Below, in pieces: positions 43,315-53,170 of a DNA stretch of 64,000 nucleotides; position 1 is the first letter of the stretch; each line of letters begins with the position of its first letter. A program made the translations under genes and the position numbers. Source of the DNA: an uncultured Clostridium sp. (lineage in GTDB: Bacteria > Bacillota > Clostridia > Lachnospirales > Lachnospiraceae). The stretch covers positions 1-64,000 of the forward strand of contig CAMEFI010000008.1 in assembly GCA_945915475.1 (NCBI GenBank), given 5' to 3'. The notes under the pieces are model-generated. The model saw only the letters and a list, made by a program, of their open reading frames with translations, did not search any database and had not been told where the DNA came from.

Positions 43315-44286
43315 ATGAAATTAATTATACAGATACCATGTTTGAATGAAGCGGAGACATTAGAGATAGCACTGAATGATCTTCCGAAACATATTGATGG
43401 AATTGATGAGATCGAATATCTCATTATCAATGACGGAAGTACAGATGATACAGTGGAGGTTGCAAAACGATGGGGCGTACAACACATTGTAACATTTAAG
43501 AAGAATAAAGGACTTGCGAAAGGATTTATGGCAGGTTTAGATGGCTGCCTCAGAGCCGGAGCAGATATTATTGTGAATACAGATGCAGATAATCAGTATT
43601 GCGGAGCAGATATTGAGAAACTGGTGCGGCCGATTTTAGAGGGCAAGGCAGATATTGTGATTGGGGAACGTCCCATTGATGAGACAGAGCATTTTTCGCC
43701 TTTAAAGAAAAAGCTGCAGCATATTGGAAGCTGGACGGTGCGGATAGCATCAAAGTCAGATATTCCGGATGCACCCAGTGGATTCCGTGCATATAGCAGG
43801 GATGCGGCGATGCAACTCAATGTGGTGAATCAGTATACGTATACATTAGAGACGATTATTCAGGCAGGACACGATAAGATACCGATGGAATCGGTGCCAA
43901 TCCGTACGAATCCGGAACTTCGAAAGTCCCGTCTGTTCCATAGTATGTTTGGGTATGTGAAGAAATCCATGGTTACAATCATACGTTCCTTTATGATGTA
44001 TAAGCCCCTTCGTTTCTTTGGCGGAATGGGAGCTGTGATCTTTCTGTTAGGTTTTATTTTAGGAATCCGCTATCTGGTATTCTTCTTTAGCGGTGGAGCA
44101 GCCGGACATATTCAGTCGCTCATTCTGGCTTCTACGCTGATGATGATGGGATGTATGACAGGCATTATCGGATTACAGGCAGATATCATATCTGCTAACC
44201 GTAAGATATTAGAAGATGTACAGTATCATGTCCGCAAGATGGATTATGACAGAGAAAAAGATAACAAGGAGCAACAGGAGCAATAG
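43315..44286 (+). CDS. Membrane-anchored family 2 glycosyltransferase (DPM1/GtrB-like)
   Basis: The 323-aa protein combines a GT-A domain (IIQIPCLNEAETLEIAL, LIINDGSTDDT, GLAKGFMAGLD, NTDADNQY) with two C-terminal membrane spans (about 235-300). This is the pattern of enzymes that make polyprenyl-phosphate-linked sugars. The frame extends upstream to 43231, but AAAGGAGAAGG before ATG 43315 sets the start. A lipid-linked sugar from it could feed a GT-C enzyme such as the 663-aa protein. Confidence 0.9.
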   Translation: MKLIIQIPCLNEAETLEIALNDLPKHIDGIDEIEYLIINDGSTDDTVEVAKRWGVQHIVTFKKNKGLAKGFMAGLDGCLRAGADIIVNTDADNQYCGADIEKLVRPILEGKADIVIGERPIDETEHFSPLKKKLQHIGSWTVRIASKSDIPDAPSGFRAYSRDAAMQLNVVNQYTYTLETIIQAGHDKIPMESVPIRTNPELRKSRLFHSMFGYVKKSMVTIIRSFMMYKPLRFFGGMGAVIFLLGFILGIRYLVFFFSGGAAGHIQSLILASTLMMMGCMTGIIGLQADIISANRKILEDVQYHVRKMDYDREKDNKEQQEQ

Positions 44287-44289
44287 AAC

Positions 44290-45267
44290 ATGGAGAATCC
44301 AGTCGTATCAATAATTGTGCCACATTTTAATACACCAGACTCGCTGGAGCATTTAGTACAAAGCATTCCGAAGAGGGAAGACATAGAGGTTATCATAGTA
44401 GATGATAACAGTACCAATGTTACCATAGAGGATGTAAGGAAACGTATGGAGCCATATCCCATGGTTTCCGTATATAGCAATGATTCCGGTAAAAAAGGGG
44501 CAGGAGCCAGTCGGAATATAGGTCTGAAGAAGGCAACCGGAACCTGGCTGCTATTTGCGGATGCAGATGATTTTTTTGTGGAGAATCTGTATGAGAAGCT
44601 AAAGCCTTACCTGGACAGTGAATATGATGCGGTATATTTTCCACCTACAAGTATGGATGTTGTGACGAGACAGCCCTCATCCCGGCATGTGATGTATAGT
44701 GAACTGGTACATGCTTATCATGACAAGCCCACGGAGCGGAATCTCACGGAAATGAAGTATCTGTTCTGTACACCCTGGTCGAAATTGATTCGACGTTCTA
44801 TATTTACAAAGAATAAGATTGCCTTTGATCCGGTTATGGTATCCAATGATATTATGGCTATGACCAAAAGTGCATATTGCTGTGAGAAGGTTGCCGCAGC
44901 TACCGATATCATTTATTGCGTAACCCGTGGAGGCAAGACTCTTACCTCTAAGAAGAATGATGCGAATTTTGATATGCGGATTCGTGTGCTGATCCGCAGA
45001 TATACATTTTTGAGGGATCATTTGAGTAAGAGACAGTTTCGTTATGCACATATTGACCGCCTGGCACTGGGTAAGTTGGTGGATGTAGTAATCGAAGGAT
45101 GGGGAATCCGCAAGTTTTTCTGGATTCTTCATATGTATCATAAAGCCGGTGTCCGTTATTTTGACCTTGGTCTGATGAATCCGGTTACTGTATGGCACAA
45201 GGCGAAGATTGAACTTGCATGGTGGGCTGATATTAAGAAACACCGGACACCTGACGAAGGGAAATGA
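44290..45267 (+). CDS. Family 2 glycosyltransferase
   Basis: The 325-aa enzyme has VSIIVPHFNTPDSLEHLVQS, VIIVDDNSTNVT, GAGASRNIGLKKATG and the DxD-type LLFADADDFF. It has no membrane spans. It starts 3 bp after the previous stop and overlaps the next gene by ATGA, so it is part of one translational series. Donor and acceptor sugars are unknown. Confidence 0.9.
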   Translation: MENPVVSIIVPHFNTPDSLEHLVQSIPKREDIEVIIVDDNSTNVTIEDVRKRMEPYPMVSVYSNDSGKKGAGASRNIGLKKATGTWLLFADADDFFVENLYEKLKPYLDSEYDAVYFPPTSMDVVTRQPSSRHVMYSELVHAYHDKPTERNLTEMKYLFCTPWSKLIRRSIFTKNKIAFDPVMVSNDIMAMTKSAYCCEKVAAATDIIYCVTRGGKTLTSKKNDANFDMRIRVLIRRYTFLRDHLSKRQFRYAHIDRLALGKLVDVVIEGWGIRKFFWILHMYHKAGVRYFDLGLMNPVTVWHKAKIELAWWADIKKHRTPDEGK

Positions 45268-46532
45268 TCGTTATGGAAAGAGTAGATTGTACTGTTAAGA
45301 ATGAATTATGCATCGGATGCGGAATCTGTAAGGCCGTATGTCCGGTGCATTGTATTGCGTATGAGGAAGTAAATGGTATCTATGCACCACAGATTGATGA
45401 AAAGACCTGTGTCAATTGTGGTGTATGTGCCGGGGTATGCCCGGGAATGGGGTTTGATTATACAAAATATTGCCGGAAAGAGGATGATTTCTGGTTTGGT
45501 AAACAGGAACGGCTATACAGTGCATGGACGAAGGATTCCGACAGACGTGCCACCGGGGTCAGTGGAGGTGTGGTAACAGAGCTTGTGCACCTTTTACTGG
45601 AAACAGGTGAGTTTGACAGTGCATTTTTAGTGGATACCCATACTTATGGCAATCAGCCGGTCTTTACCGAGCAGATAACAGAGCCGGAGTCTCTTTTAAA
45701 GACATGCAAATCCAGATATCTGACTGTGTCCCAGGAAAAGGCCATCGCCTATATGCTTGCGCACCGGCAGGAACGTCTGGTTTTGGTGGGAACAAGCTGT
45801 TTTGTACAGGGCTTGATGAAGGTGATGGACCAATACCGGCTTTCCCGGGACCATTATGTTATAATTGGTCTTTTTTGTGATAAGACTATGACAATGGATG
45901 TCATTTCTTACTTTGATGAATATGCCAGACGTAAGGGCAAAGAGATGGAGAAGCTTTACTTCCGTACCAAAGAGGTGGGGGGATGGCCGGGAGGTGTCCG
46001 TATAGAAACGAAGGATCAACAGGTCATCGATCTTCCGAATACGGAGCGAATGAAGGTAAAAGAGTATTTCCAGCCGGAACGATGTCTGTACTGCTTGGAT
46101 AAATTAAATCAGTTTGCGGATATTTCCGTGGGTGATAATTACACAGGGGAGCATTCTGACAAAGGGGGAAGTAACAGTGTTGTTATCCGGACGAAGCAAG
46201 GACTTGCAATCTGGGAGAAATATAAGGAGCATTTTGTATATGAGGAGACCACGAAAGAGCAGATAGCAAAGAGCCAGCATTTAGAAAAGCGAAAGCAGAA
46301 TCTGGCGTTTGCTGCCTGTAAAGAGGAGATAACAGGGAGTATCATCAATCAGGTGGACGGTCTGGTGAACCGGGAAGTCTGTGATGAAAAGATGCAGAAA
46401 CAGTATCGCAAACGGTTGTCAAAGATTGCTGTTGGACAGCAGTTTAAAAAGCATCCGGGACGATTATACCGGAGACTGTTACCGAAAACAATAAAAAACC
46501 GGATTCGGAGAATCCTTTCAAAGAACCATTAA
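45264..46532 (+). CDS. 4Fe-4S ferredoxin / coenzyme F420 hydrogenase beta-subunit (FrhB) family protein
   Basis: The 422-aa protein starts with two ferredoxin-type clusters, CIGCGICKAVCP and CVNCGVCAGVCP, followed by FrhB N- and C-domains (SGGVVTELVHLLLETG, TSCFVQGL, IGLFCD, YCLDKLNQFADISVGD). Relatives are often encoded next to polysaccharide pyruvyl transferases, as here, and probably transfer electrons to a flavin to modify a sugar or nucleotide. This bacterial group is not expected to make F420, so the FrhB name reflects fold only. The start at 45264 overlaps the upstream TGA; ATG 45273 is possible. Confidence 0.88.
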   Translation: MIVMERVDCTVKNELCIGCGICKAVCPVHCIAYEEVNGIYAPQIDEKTCVNCGVCAGVCPGMGFDYTKYCRKEDDFWFGKQERLYSAWTKDSDRRATGVSGGVVTELVHLLLETGEFDSAFLVDTHTYGNQPVFTEQITEPESLLKTCKSRYLTVSQEKAIAYMLAHRQERLVLVGTSCFVQGLMKVMDQYRLSRDHYVIIGLFCDKTMTMDVISYFDEYARRKGKEMEKLYFRTKEVGGWPGGVRIETKDQQVIDLPNTERMKVKEYFQPERCLYCLDKLNQFADISVGDNYTGEHSDKGGSNSVVIRTKQGLAIWEKYKEHFVYEETTKEQIAKSQHLEKRKQNLAFAACKEEITGSIINQVDGLVNREVCDEKMQKQYRKRLSKIAVGQQFKKHPGRLYRRLLPKTIKNRIRRILSKNH

Positions 46533-46546
46533 GGCAGGGGTGTGTT

Positions 46547-47791
46547 ATGGCAAAGAAGATATTGATCACGGGAGCAAATTATAATAATAAAGGGGCTCAG
46601 TCCATGTTGTTTATTACAATTGATGAGCTGAAAAAGAGAATCCCGGATTGTGACATCTATTTTGGATGTGGGCTGATGGATCCTAAGGTGGAGCATGGGG
46701 CATTTAAACAGATCTGCTATTCCAGAGAGGGCAGATATATTGCTGTGGGTGGAAGAAAGGCAGTCTTTAATTATGGTGTGGCAGTTGCAAAAGCGTTGAT
46801 TGCCATATGCAAAGGAAAGAAAGCACCCTATCTGTTCCGTTTCATGGATGTCAGAAAATATACGCCGCAGATGGATCTGATCATTGATGTGAGCGGTTTT
46901 ACATTGGGAGATAAATGGTCCAGAAGGACGAATGAGAATTTTCTGAATGTAATCCGATTGGCAAAGAGATATGATATTCCGATGTTTGTGATGCCACAGT
47001 CTTTCGGACCATTTGCATTTCCGGATAAACTTAAGGATCTGAAGAAGGAGATTGCAAAGTTACTGGCTTATCCCAAGGTTGTGTTTGCAAGGGAGAAGGA
47101 AGGATATGATTTCCTCACAAAGGATTTTGGACTCACGAATGTAGAGCTTTCCAGTGATCTGGTATTACAGAATACAGGGGTGGACCTTAACAATATCTTT
47201 ACGGTAATTCCGAAGCTTCATGTGCCGCAGATTACGACTTCCGGTAATGTTGCAGTGATTCCGAATTCGCAGTGTTTCCGGCATGGAGAGGAAGAAAGAA
47301 TTCTTGAGATCTATAGACAATTGCTCGATGTTTTGTTGAAGGCTGGCAGAAACGTGTATGTTTTTCAACATTCCGGAGAGGATTTCCCTTATTGTAAAAA
47401 GATCGTGGAACAGTATGGGGAACATGAACGGCTGCATTTGCTGCAGCAGAATTTATCCTGCCTGGAGTATGATGTATTTGTGAGACAATTTGATTGTATT
47501 ATCTGTTCCAGATTCCATGGGATTGTCCATGCCTATCGGAATCATGTTCCGGTTCTTGCACTTGGATGGGCAGTCAAATACCGGGAACTTACTGCATTAG
47601 TGGGGCAGTCTCGTTATATATACGATATTACTGCGCCGGATTGTGACGTACAGGGTATGAAAGCGGCGCTTTCGCATATGCTGGAACATATAGAAGAAGA
47701 GCAACAGACAATAGAAGAGTGTGTTCAAAAGATTCAGGCAGATAACTGTTTTTCATGTATATCAGAATGGGTGAAAGAAGAAAATGAGTAG
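46547..47791 (+). CDS. Polysaccharide pyruvyl transferase family protein
   Basis: The 414-aa CsaB/WcaK-type enzyme is predicted to attach ketal pyruvate from PEP to a sugar. It has KKILITGANYNNKGAQSML, a central IIDVSGFTLGDKW, MPQSFGPF and the C-terminal CSRFHGIVHAYRNHVPVLALGW, all typical. Pyruvylation adds negative charge and can anchor proteins with matching wall-binding domains. It follows the FrhB-type gene by 14 bp and overlaps the flippase gene. Confidence 0.9.
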   Translation: MAKKILITGANYNNKGAQSMLFITIDELKKRIPDCDIYFGCGLMDPKVEHGAFKQICYSREGRYIAVGGRKAVFNYGVAVAKALIAICKGKKAPYLFRFMDVRKYTPQMDLIIDVSGFTLGDKWSRRTNENFLNVIRLAKRYDIPMFVMPQSFGPFAFPDKLKDLKKEIAKLLAYPKVVFAREKEGYDFLTKDFGLTNVELSSDLVLQNTGVDLNNIFTVIPKLHVPQITTSGNVAVIPNSQCFRHGEEERILEIYRQLLDVLLKAGRNVYVFQHSGEDFPYCKKIVEQYGEHERLHLLQQNLSCLEYDVFVRQFDCIICSRFHGIVHAYRNHVPVLALGWAVKYRELTALVGQSRYIYDITAPDCDVQGMKAALSHMLEHIEEEQQTIEECVQKIQADNCFSCISEWVKEENE

Positions 47792-49205
47792 AGAAACATC
47801 ACTTGCAAAAAATACATTTATCATGGCAATTGGAACAATCCTTCCGAAACTGGCATTGTTTATTACGTTACCTGTTATTACCGGTCAGCTTACCAAGGCA
47901 GAATATGGTACGTATGATCTCATTACAACGCTTGTATCCCTGTTCCTTCCGGTTGCCACTTTACAGGTACAGACAGCAGCATTCCGTTTTCTGATTGATT
48001 GTAAAGAGGATGAGAGAGGCAAGAAAAAGGTAATAACAAATGTGGTTGTGTTTGTACTGATCTCATCCCTGATTGCATTATCAATCCTGTTTCTGGCACT
48101 GTTCAAATTGTCCCTGTTAGTCCGCACCTTGATCTGTATCTATTTTTTTGCAGATATTATCCTGATGACATTGCTTCAGGTGGTGAGGGGATTGTCCATG
48201 CCGAAGCTTTATGCCACATGCACATCTGTGCAGCCTATTGCCAACATGGTGCTGGTGGTTATATTGGTTTTGTTTGCACAGGGGGGCCTGGTTGGAGCGT
48301 TGATATCCATGACGGCGGCCACTTTTCTTGCCATGGTGATCGTAATCCTGCGTGCCCATATCTTCTCCTATCTGGATCTGAAACTGTTATCAAAAGATAA
48401 AATGAAAGAAATGGTGGGATATGCATGGCCCATGATTCCCAATTCCCTGTCTTTGTGGCTGCTTAACTTCTCAGACCGGTTAGTGCTTCGTCAGTTTATG
48501 GGAATTGAGGCAGTTGCCGTATATGCAGCAGCCAATAAGGTTCCCTCTATGTATTCCCTTGCCAACAGTGCATTTACCCTTGCATGGCAGGAAAATGCAG
48601 CTATTAATGCAAAGGATGAAGATGTGTCTGCTTATTATGGCAGTATGTTTGATAATATTTTGCGGATTCTATCGGGAATTATGGCATTGTTGATTGCAGC
48701 AACACCGGTACTTTTCCGGATTCTGATTCGTGGAGATTATTCAGATGCTTACCGGCAGATGCCAATCCTTTTGATGGCAATGTTCTTTTCTTCCATGTCT
48801 TCTTTTTTGGGTGGAATCTATATCGCACATAAGAAGACGAAGAATGTGGGCGGAACGACAATTATTGCAGCGGTAGTAAATGTCGTTATTGATCTGGTAT
48901 GTGTCCGTTTCCTTGGTATCTATGCAGCATCCCTTTCTACGTTGTGTGCATATATGTTTTTGGCACTCTACCGGATGTGGAATGTTCAGAAATTCCAGCC
49001 AATCCGTTATCGTTATGGGAAAATGATACAGTATCTTTCCGTTCTTGTTATACTGTGTGTAATGGCATGGATCAATACATGGTATTTGCAATGCCTGAAT
49101 GCAGGAATTGCGGTTGTATTTGCAGTGTGGATTAACCGGAAACTGGTGAAGAATACTTTGGCAATGTTATTAAAGAAAGTGAGAAAAGGGAAAAAACATG
49201 AGTGA
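47784..49205 (+). CDS. Oligosaccharide flippase (Wzx family)
   Basis: The 473-aa protein has about 12-14 hydrophobic spans and the MATE/MVF-like N-terminus NTFIMAIGTILPKLALFITLPVITGQLTKAEYGTYDLI-type pattern of polysaccharide flippases. It would move undecaprenyl-PP-linked repeat units across the membrane. The locus also has a TagGH ABC exporter, so two export routes coexist. The basic C-terminus (KKVRKGKKHE) is cytoplasmic. It overlaps both neighbours by a few bases. Confidence 0.92.
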   Translation: MSRETSLAKNTFIMAIGTILPKLALFITLPVITGQLTKAEYGTYDLITTLVSLFLPVATLQVQTAAFRFLIDCKEDERGKKKVITNVVVFVLISSLIALSILFLALFKLSLLVRTLICIYFFADIILMTLLQVVRGLSMPKLYATCTSVQPIANMVLVVILVLFAQGGLVGALISMTAATFLAMVIVILRAHIFSYLDLKLLSKDKMKEMVGYAWPMIPNSLSLWLLNFSDRLVLRQFMGIEAVAVYAAANKVPSMYSLANSAFTLAWQENAAINAKDEDVSAYYGSMFDNILRILSGIMALLIAATPVLFRILIRGDYSDAYRQMPILLMAMFFSSMSSFLGGIYIAHKKTKNVGGTTIIAAVVNVVIDLVCVRFLGIYAASLSTLCAYMFLALYRMWNVQKFQPIRYRYGKMIQYLSVLVILCVMAWINTWYLQCLNAGIAVVFAVWINRKLVKNTLAMLLKKVRKGKKHE

Positions 49206-49941
49206 TGTTTTAGTGACGGTTGTAATGCCCGCTTATAATTGTGAAAGGTATATTGGCGATGCTGTGGCATCCGTGCTGCGGCAGAATGTTCCACTGGAAC
49301 TGATTGTTGTAGAAGATAATTCTTCTGACGGAACGCAGAAGATTATGGAACAATTTGCAAAGGATGAAAGGGTTACTTATATTCATAATGAAAAGAATTT
49401 AGGCGTATCGGAAAGCAGGAATACCGGAATTCGTATGGCCAGGGGAAAATATATTGCCTTTTTAGATGCAGATGATTATTGGACAGATGATAAGTTAGAG
49501 AAGCAGGTTGCGCTAATGGAAGCAAAGCAGGCGGTATTATCTTCTGTTGCCAGAGAACTGATGGATGAAAACGGGGTATGCTCCGGTAAAATGATACCGA
49601 TTCAGAGCGAAATCACATATAAGGATCTGTTAAAGAGCAATACTATCAATACGTCCGGGTCTATGATACGGACAGAGGTTGCGAAGGAATTTCAGATGGG
49701 GCAGGATCAGTTGCATGAGGATTATATTCTGTGGCTTAAGGTTTTAAAAAAATATGGCATGGCGTATGGCATCAACGAACCATTATTAAAATACCGGGTG
49801 ATGAAAAGCTCCAAATCCGGGGATAAGTTCAAATCTGCAAAAATGACATGGGGTGTGTATCGGTATATGGGACTTTCCTTTCCCCAGTGCCTCTATTATT
49901 TTGTACAATATGCGGTTGCAGGCTTCCGGAAATATCATTAA
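49198..49941 (+). CDS. Family 2 glycosyltransferase
   Basis: The 247-aa, single-domain enzyme has VTVVMPAYNCERYIGDAV, IVVEDNSSDGTQKI, GVSESRNTGIRMARG and the DxD motif FLDADDYWTDDK. It is short for the family and ends soon after the acceptor domain. It is the last gene of the polymer locus; about 170 bp of AT-rich sequence without a clear terminator separates it from glmS. Confidence 0.9.
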   Translation: MSDVLVTVVMPAYNCERYIGDAVASVLRQNVPLELIVVEDNSSDGTQKIMEQFAKDERVTYIHNEKNLGVSESRNTGIRMARGKYIAFLDADDYWTDDKLEKQVALMEAKQAVLSSVARELMDENGVCSGKMIPIQSEITYKDLLKSNTINTSGSMIRTEVAKEFQMGQDQLHEDYILWLKVLKKYGMAYGINEPLLKYRVMKSSKSGDKFKSAKMTWGVYRYMGLSFPQCLYYFVQYAVAGFRKYH

Positions 49942-49979
49942 ATTTCATGTCCTTTCATAAAATCTTAATAAAACGTATA

Positions 49980-50008
49980 TTGTAAAATGTCTGTTAAGGT
50001 GTTATAAT
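49980..50008 (+). promoter_or_regulatory. Promoter of glmS
   Basis: TTGTAA (49980-49985), a 17-nt spacer and TGTTATAAT (TATAAT at 50003-50008). I found no glmS ribozyme in the 102-bp leader. Confidence 0.65.
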
Positions 50009-50109
50009 TTTGCTAGTTTTGTAGTAAATTAGTGTTTTTATGGAATAGAATTATTTATAAAACCAGCAGTTATGAAATGGAAAGTATCGGAATATAAGGA
50101 GGACACAGT

Positions 50110-51936
50110 ATGTGTGGAATTGTAGGATATGTTGGCAAGGAACAGGCTGCACCGATTCTGTTAGATGGGTTAGCCAAACTTGAATACAGAGGATATGATT
50201 CAGCGGGTGTTGCCGTATATGATGGAAGCAATATAGAGATTGTGAAGGCCAAGGGAAGATTACAGGCGTTACGGGATCTTACAGGAGATGGTAAGAATTT
50301 AACCGGCACCATCGGTATTGGACACACGAGATGGGCAACCCATGGAGAACCGTCTGTAACCAATGCACATCCGCATTTTAATGAGAAGAAGACAATTGCA
50401 GTGGTACATAATGGTATTATCGAGAATTATCAGCCTTTGAAGGAGAAGATGCTTTCAAAGGGATATCATTTTGCCTCTGAGACGGATACAGAAGTGGTAG
50501 CACATTTACTGGATTACTATTATGATGGGAATCCACTTCGTGCCATTGAGAAGGTGATGCACAGAGTACAGGGCTCCTATGCTTTGGGCATTCTCTTTAA
50601 AGATTTTCCGGATAAGATGTATGCGGTAAGAAAGGACTCTCCGTTAGTGGTTGGAGCATCCGATGCAGGTAACTTTATCGCATCTGATGTGCCGGCAATT
50701 CTCAAATATACAAGAGATGTGTATTTCATTGAGAATGGAGAGATATGTGAGTTATCGGGAGAGGGAATTCAGTTCTTTAATGAGGACCTGGAGTCTATTC
50801 ACAAAGAGACGAAGACGATTGAATGGGATATTGAAGCCGCAGAGAAGGGTGGATATGAACATTTCATGTTGAAGGAGATTTATGAACAGCCCAAGGCTGT
50901 TTTAGATACGATCAGTCCTCGGATTAAGGGGGATGAGATTGTCATTGACGAGCTTAACATGACAGAAGAAGAGATTAAGGGATTACGCCGAATCTATATT
51001 GTAGGATGTGGTTCTGCTTATCATGTTGGGGTGACAGGAAGATATGTGATAGAGAAATTAACCAGGATTCCGGTGGAAGTGGATATTGCTTCCGAGTTCC
51101 GGTACAGAGATCCGATTATGGAACCGGATTCCATGACGATTATCATCAGCCAGTCAGGAGAGACGGCAGATTCCCTGGCAGCACTTCGAAAAGCACAGGA
51201 GTTAGGCTCGAAAGTGTTAGGAATTGTCAATGTGGTGGGTTCTACCATTGCAAGAGAGGCAGACAATGTATTATATACCTGGGCAGGACCGGAGATTTCC
51301 GTTGCCACAACGAAGGCGTACAGTACACAGCTTTCTGCACTTTACCTGCTTGCCATGTTATTTGGTAAGACACGCCAGACCATTTCGGATGAAGAGTATG
51401 CCGAGATGCTGAAAGAGTTAAAAAGTCTTCCGGATAAGATTTCGGAGATTTTAGGGGATAAAGAGAGAATTCAATGGTTTGCAAGCAAATATGCAAATGC
51501 CAAAGATGTGTTCTTCTTAGGAAGAGGTGTTGACTATGCAACATCCATGGAGGGTTCACTGAAACTCAAAGAGATTTCTTATATTCATTCAGAAGCCTAT
51601 GCGGCCGGTGAATTGAAGCATGGAACCATTTCACTGATTGAAGACGGCATCTTGACCGTAGCAGTTGTGACACAACCGGATCTGTATGAGAAGATGATCA
51701 GTAACATTGTTGAGGTACGAACCAGAGGTGGATATATCTTTACATTAACAAACAAGGGTAATTGTGTAATGGAAGATAATTCTGATTTTACGGTTTATAT
51801 TCCAAAGACACATCCTTGCTTCACACCATCTCTTGCAGTGATTCCATTGCAGTTATTTGGATATTATGTGTCCGTGGCAAAAGGATTGGATGTTGATAAG
51901 CCTAGAAACCTTGCAAAGTCTGTTACGGTAGAATAG
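50110..51936 (+). CDS. glmS: Glutamine-fructose-6-phosphate aminotransferase
   Basis: This enzyme makes glucosamine-6-phosphate, the first committed step to UDP-GlcNAc. The 608-aa protein has the N-terminal nucleophile Cys (MCGIVGYVG), class II amidotransferase loops (GIGHTRWATHGEP, VHNGIIENY), two SIS sugar-isomerase domains (ISQSGETADSLAALR, LKLKEISYIHSEAYAAGELKHG) and the C-terminal DKPRNLAKSVTVE. AAGGAGGACACAGT precedes the ATG. It supplies precursors for the wall and the adjacent polymer locus. Confidence 0.97.
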   Translation: MCGIVGYVGKEQAAPILLDGLAKLEYRGYDSAGVAVYDGSNIEIVKAKGRLQALRDLTGDGKNLTGTIGIGHTRWATHGEPSVTNAHPHFNEKKTIAVVHNGIIENYQPLKEKMLSKGYHFASETDTEVVAHLLDYYYDGNPLRAIEKVMHRVQGSYALGILFKDFPDKMYAVRKDSPLVVGASDAGNFIASDVPAILKYTRDVYFIENGEICELSGEGIQFFNEDLESIHKETKTIEWDIEAAEKGGYEHFMLKEIYEQPKAVLDTISPRIKGDEIVIDELNMTEEEIKGLRRIYIVGCGSAYHVGVTGRYVIEKLTRIPVEVDIASEFRYRDPIMEPDSMTIIISQSGETADSLAALRKAQELGSKVLGIVNVVGSTIAREADNVLYTWAGPEISVATTKAYSTQLSALYLLAMLFGKTRQTISDEEYAEMLKELKSLPDKISEILGDKERIQWFASKYANAKDVFFLGRGVDYATSMEGSLKLKEISYIHSEAYAAGELKHGTISLIEDGILTVAVVTQPDLYEKMISNIVEVRTRGGYIFTLTNKGNCVMEDNSDFTVYIPKTHPCFTPSLAVIPLQLFGYYVSVAKGLDVDKPRNLAKSVTVE

Positions 51937-51970
51937 TTTCAGAAGAAACATATTAGGAGGATTTAGTTTC

Positions 51971-53089
51971 ATGAGTAAGAAGAGAAAGAAGAGTAAGAAT
52001 AAGAAGTTAGGACTTATTCTATTCGCTGAAATACTGGTATTTGTTGGTCTGGTTGCAGGATACGGCTGGTATTATGTGAATCATTCGTTGGATTTGATGG
52101 CGCAGGACACAACAGACAAGGAAGAGATTGATGTCAGTGATGCGGTTACGGATACCATGAAGGAGAAATACCGTACCATTGCATTATTCGGTCTGGATAC
52201 AAGAGAGAACGCGGATATGACCAAAGAAGGAGTGGCACACAGTGATGCAGTTATTATTGCTTGTATCAATAACGAGACCAAGGAAGTGAAACTTGCATCG
52301 GTATATCGTGACTGCTTCCTGGAGATGGCACGGTCCACACCGTCTACCCAGAAATATACACATGCTTATTTCTTAGGCGGACCGACATGTGCGGTTGAGA
52401 CACTTAACAAGAATTTGGATTTGAATATTAAGGATTATGTTTCTGTTAATTTTGAAGCACTTGCAAAAGCCATTGATGCGTTAGGTGGAGTTACCATCAA
52501 TGTGAAGGAGAAAGAGCTGAATAATCTGAATAAGAACCTGCAGGAACAAGTGCAGGTAACCGGTATTTATTCAGATGGGGTATGGTCAGCCGGTGAGCAG
52601 ACCCTGAATGGCACACAGGCTACGGCATATGCACGAATCCGTAAGGTTGGTAACGGAGATTTTGAAAGAACACAGAGACAACGTGCAGTGATTGCAGCGA
52701 TGGTGAAGAAGGCGAAGGAATCAGATCTTTCTACTTTGAATTCTGTGATCAATGAAGTATTTCCAATGGTTGCAACCAATATGAGCAATAGCGAGATACT
52801 GGATCTGGCAAAAGATATTTTCAGTTATAATTTGGGTGATAACATTGGTTTCCCACTTTCCAATGAGACACCAACGCTTGGTTCAAAGGGTAGCGTGGTT
52901 GTTCCGGCAAACCTGCTCAGTAATGTAGAGAATCTGCATGAATTCCTTTATCCGGATGATACCGAATATACACCTTCTGCAGAGGTGAGACGGATCAGTG
53001 ATGCGATTACAAATGAGACAGGAATTGGTGATGAGTTTACGGATGATAAGAAGACAGAAGCACCAACTTCCACAAACTCTGATAACTAA
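51971..53089 (+). CDS. LytR-CpsA-Psr (LCP) family glycopolymer ligase
   Basis: The 372-aa protein has a basic cytoplasmic start (SKKRKKSKNKK), one membrane span (about 13-33) and an external LCP domain with IALFGLDTRENADMTKEG, SDAVIIACINNETKEVKLASVYRD and ARIRKVGNGDFERTQRQRAVI. These arginine/aspartate motifs bind the pyrophosphate-lipid. LCP enzymes move wall teichoic acid or capsule from undecaprenyl pyrophosphate to peptidoglycan. The gene follows glmS by 34 bp and ends at a terminator. It is the natural final step for the polymer made upstream. Confidence 0.93.
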   Translation: MSKKRKKSKNKKLGLILFAEILVFVGLVAGYGWYYVNHSLDLMAQDTTDKEEIDVSDAVTDTMKEKYRTIALFGLDTRENADMTKEGVAHSDAVIIACINNETKEVKLASVYRDCFLEMARSTPSTQKYTHAYFLGGPTCAVETLNKNLDLNIKDYVSVNFEALAKAIDALGGVTINVKEKELNNLNKNLQEQVQVTGIYSDGVWSAGEQTLNGTQATAYARIRKVGNGDFERTQRQRAVIAAMVKKAKESDLSTLNSVINEVFPMVATNMSNSEILDLAKDIFSYNLGDNIGFPLSNETPTLGSKGSVVVPANLLSNVENLHEFLYPDDTEYTPSAEVRRISDAITNETGIGDEFTDDKKTEAPTSTNSDN

Positions 53090-53112
53090 ATCAGACAGAT
53101 AACAGATGAGAC

Positions 53113-53147
53113 AGGAACTTTATTTGCAAAGGTAAAGTTCCTTTTTC
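53113..53147 (+). terminator. Terminator after the LCP gene
   Basis: AGGAACTTTA pairs with TAAAGTTCCT around TTTGCAAAGG, followed by TTTTC. Confidence 0.85.
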
Positions 53148-53170
53148 TTACTATGACAGGAGGGAATGGA

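Noticed and set aside
49942-50109. glmS ribozyme
   Set aside because: The leader is short and AT-rich and lacks the conserved ribozyme core; only a promoter is supported.
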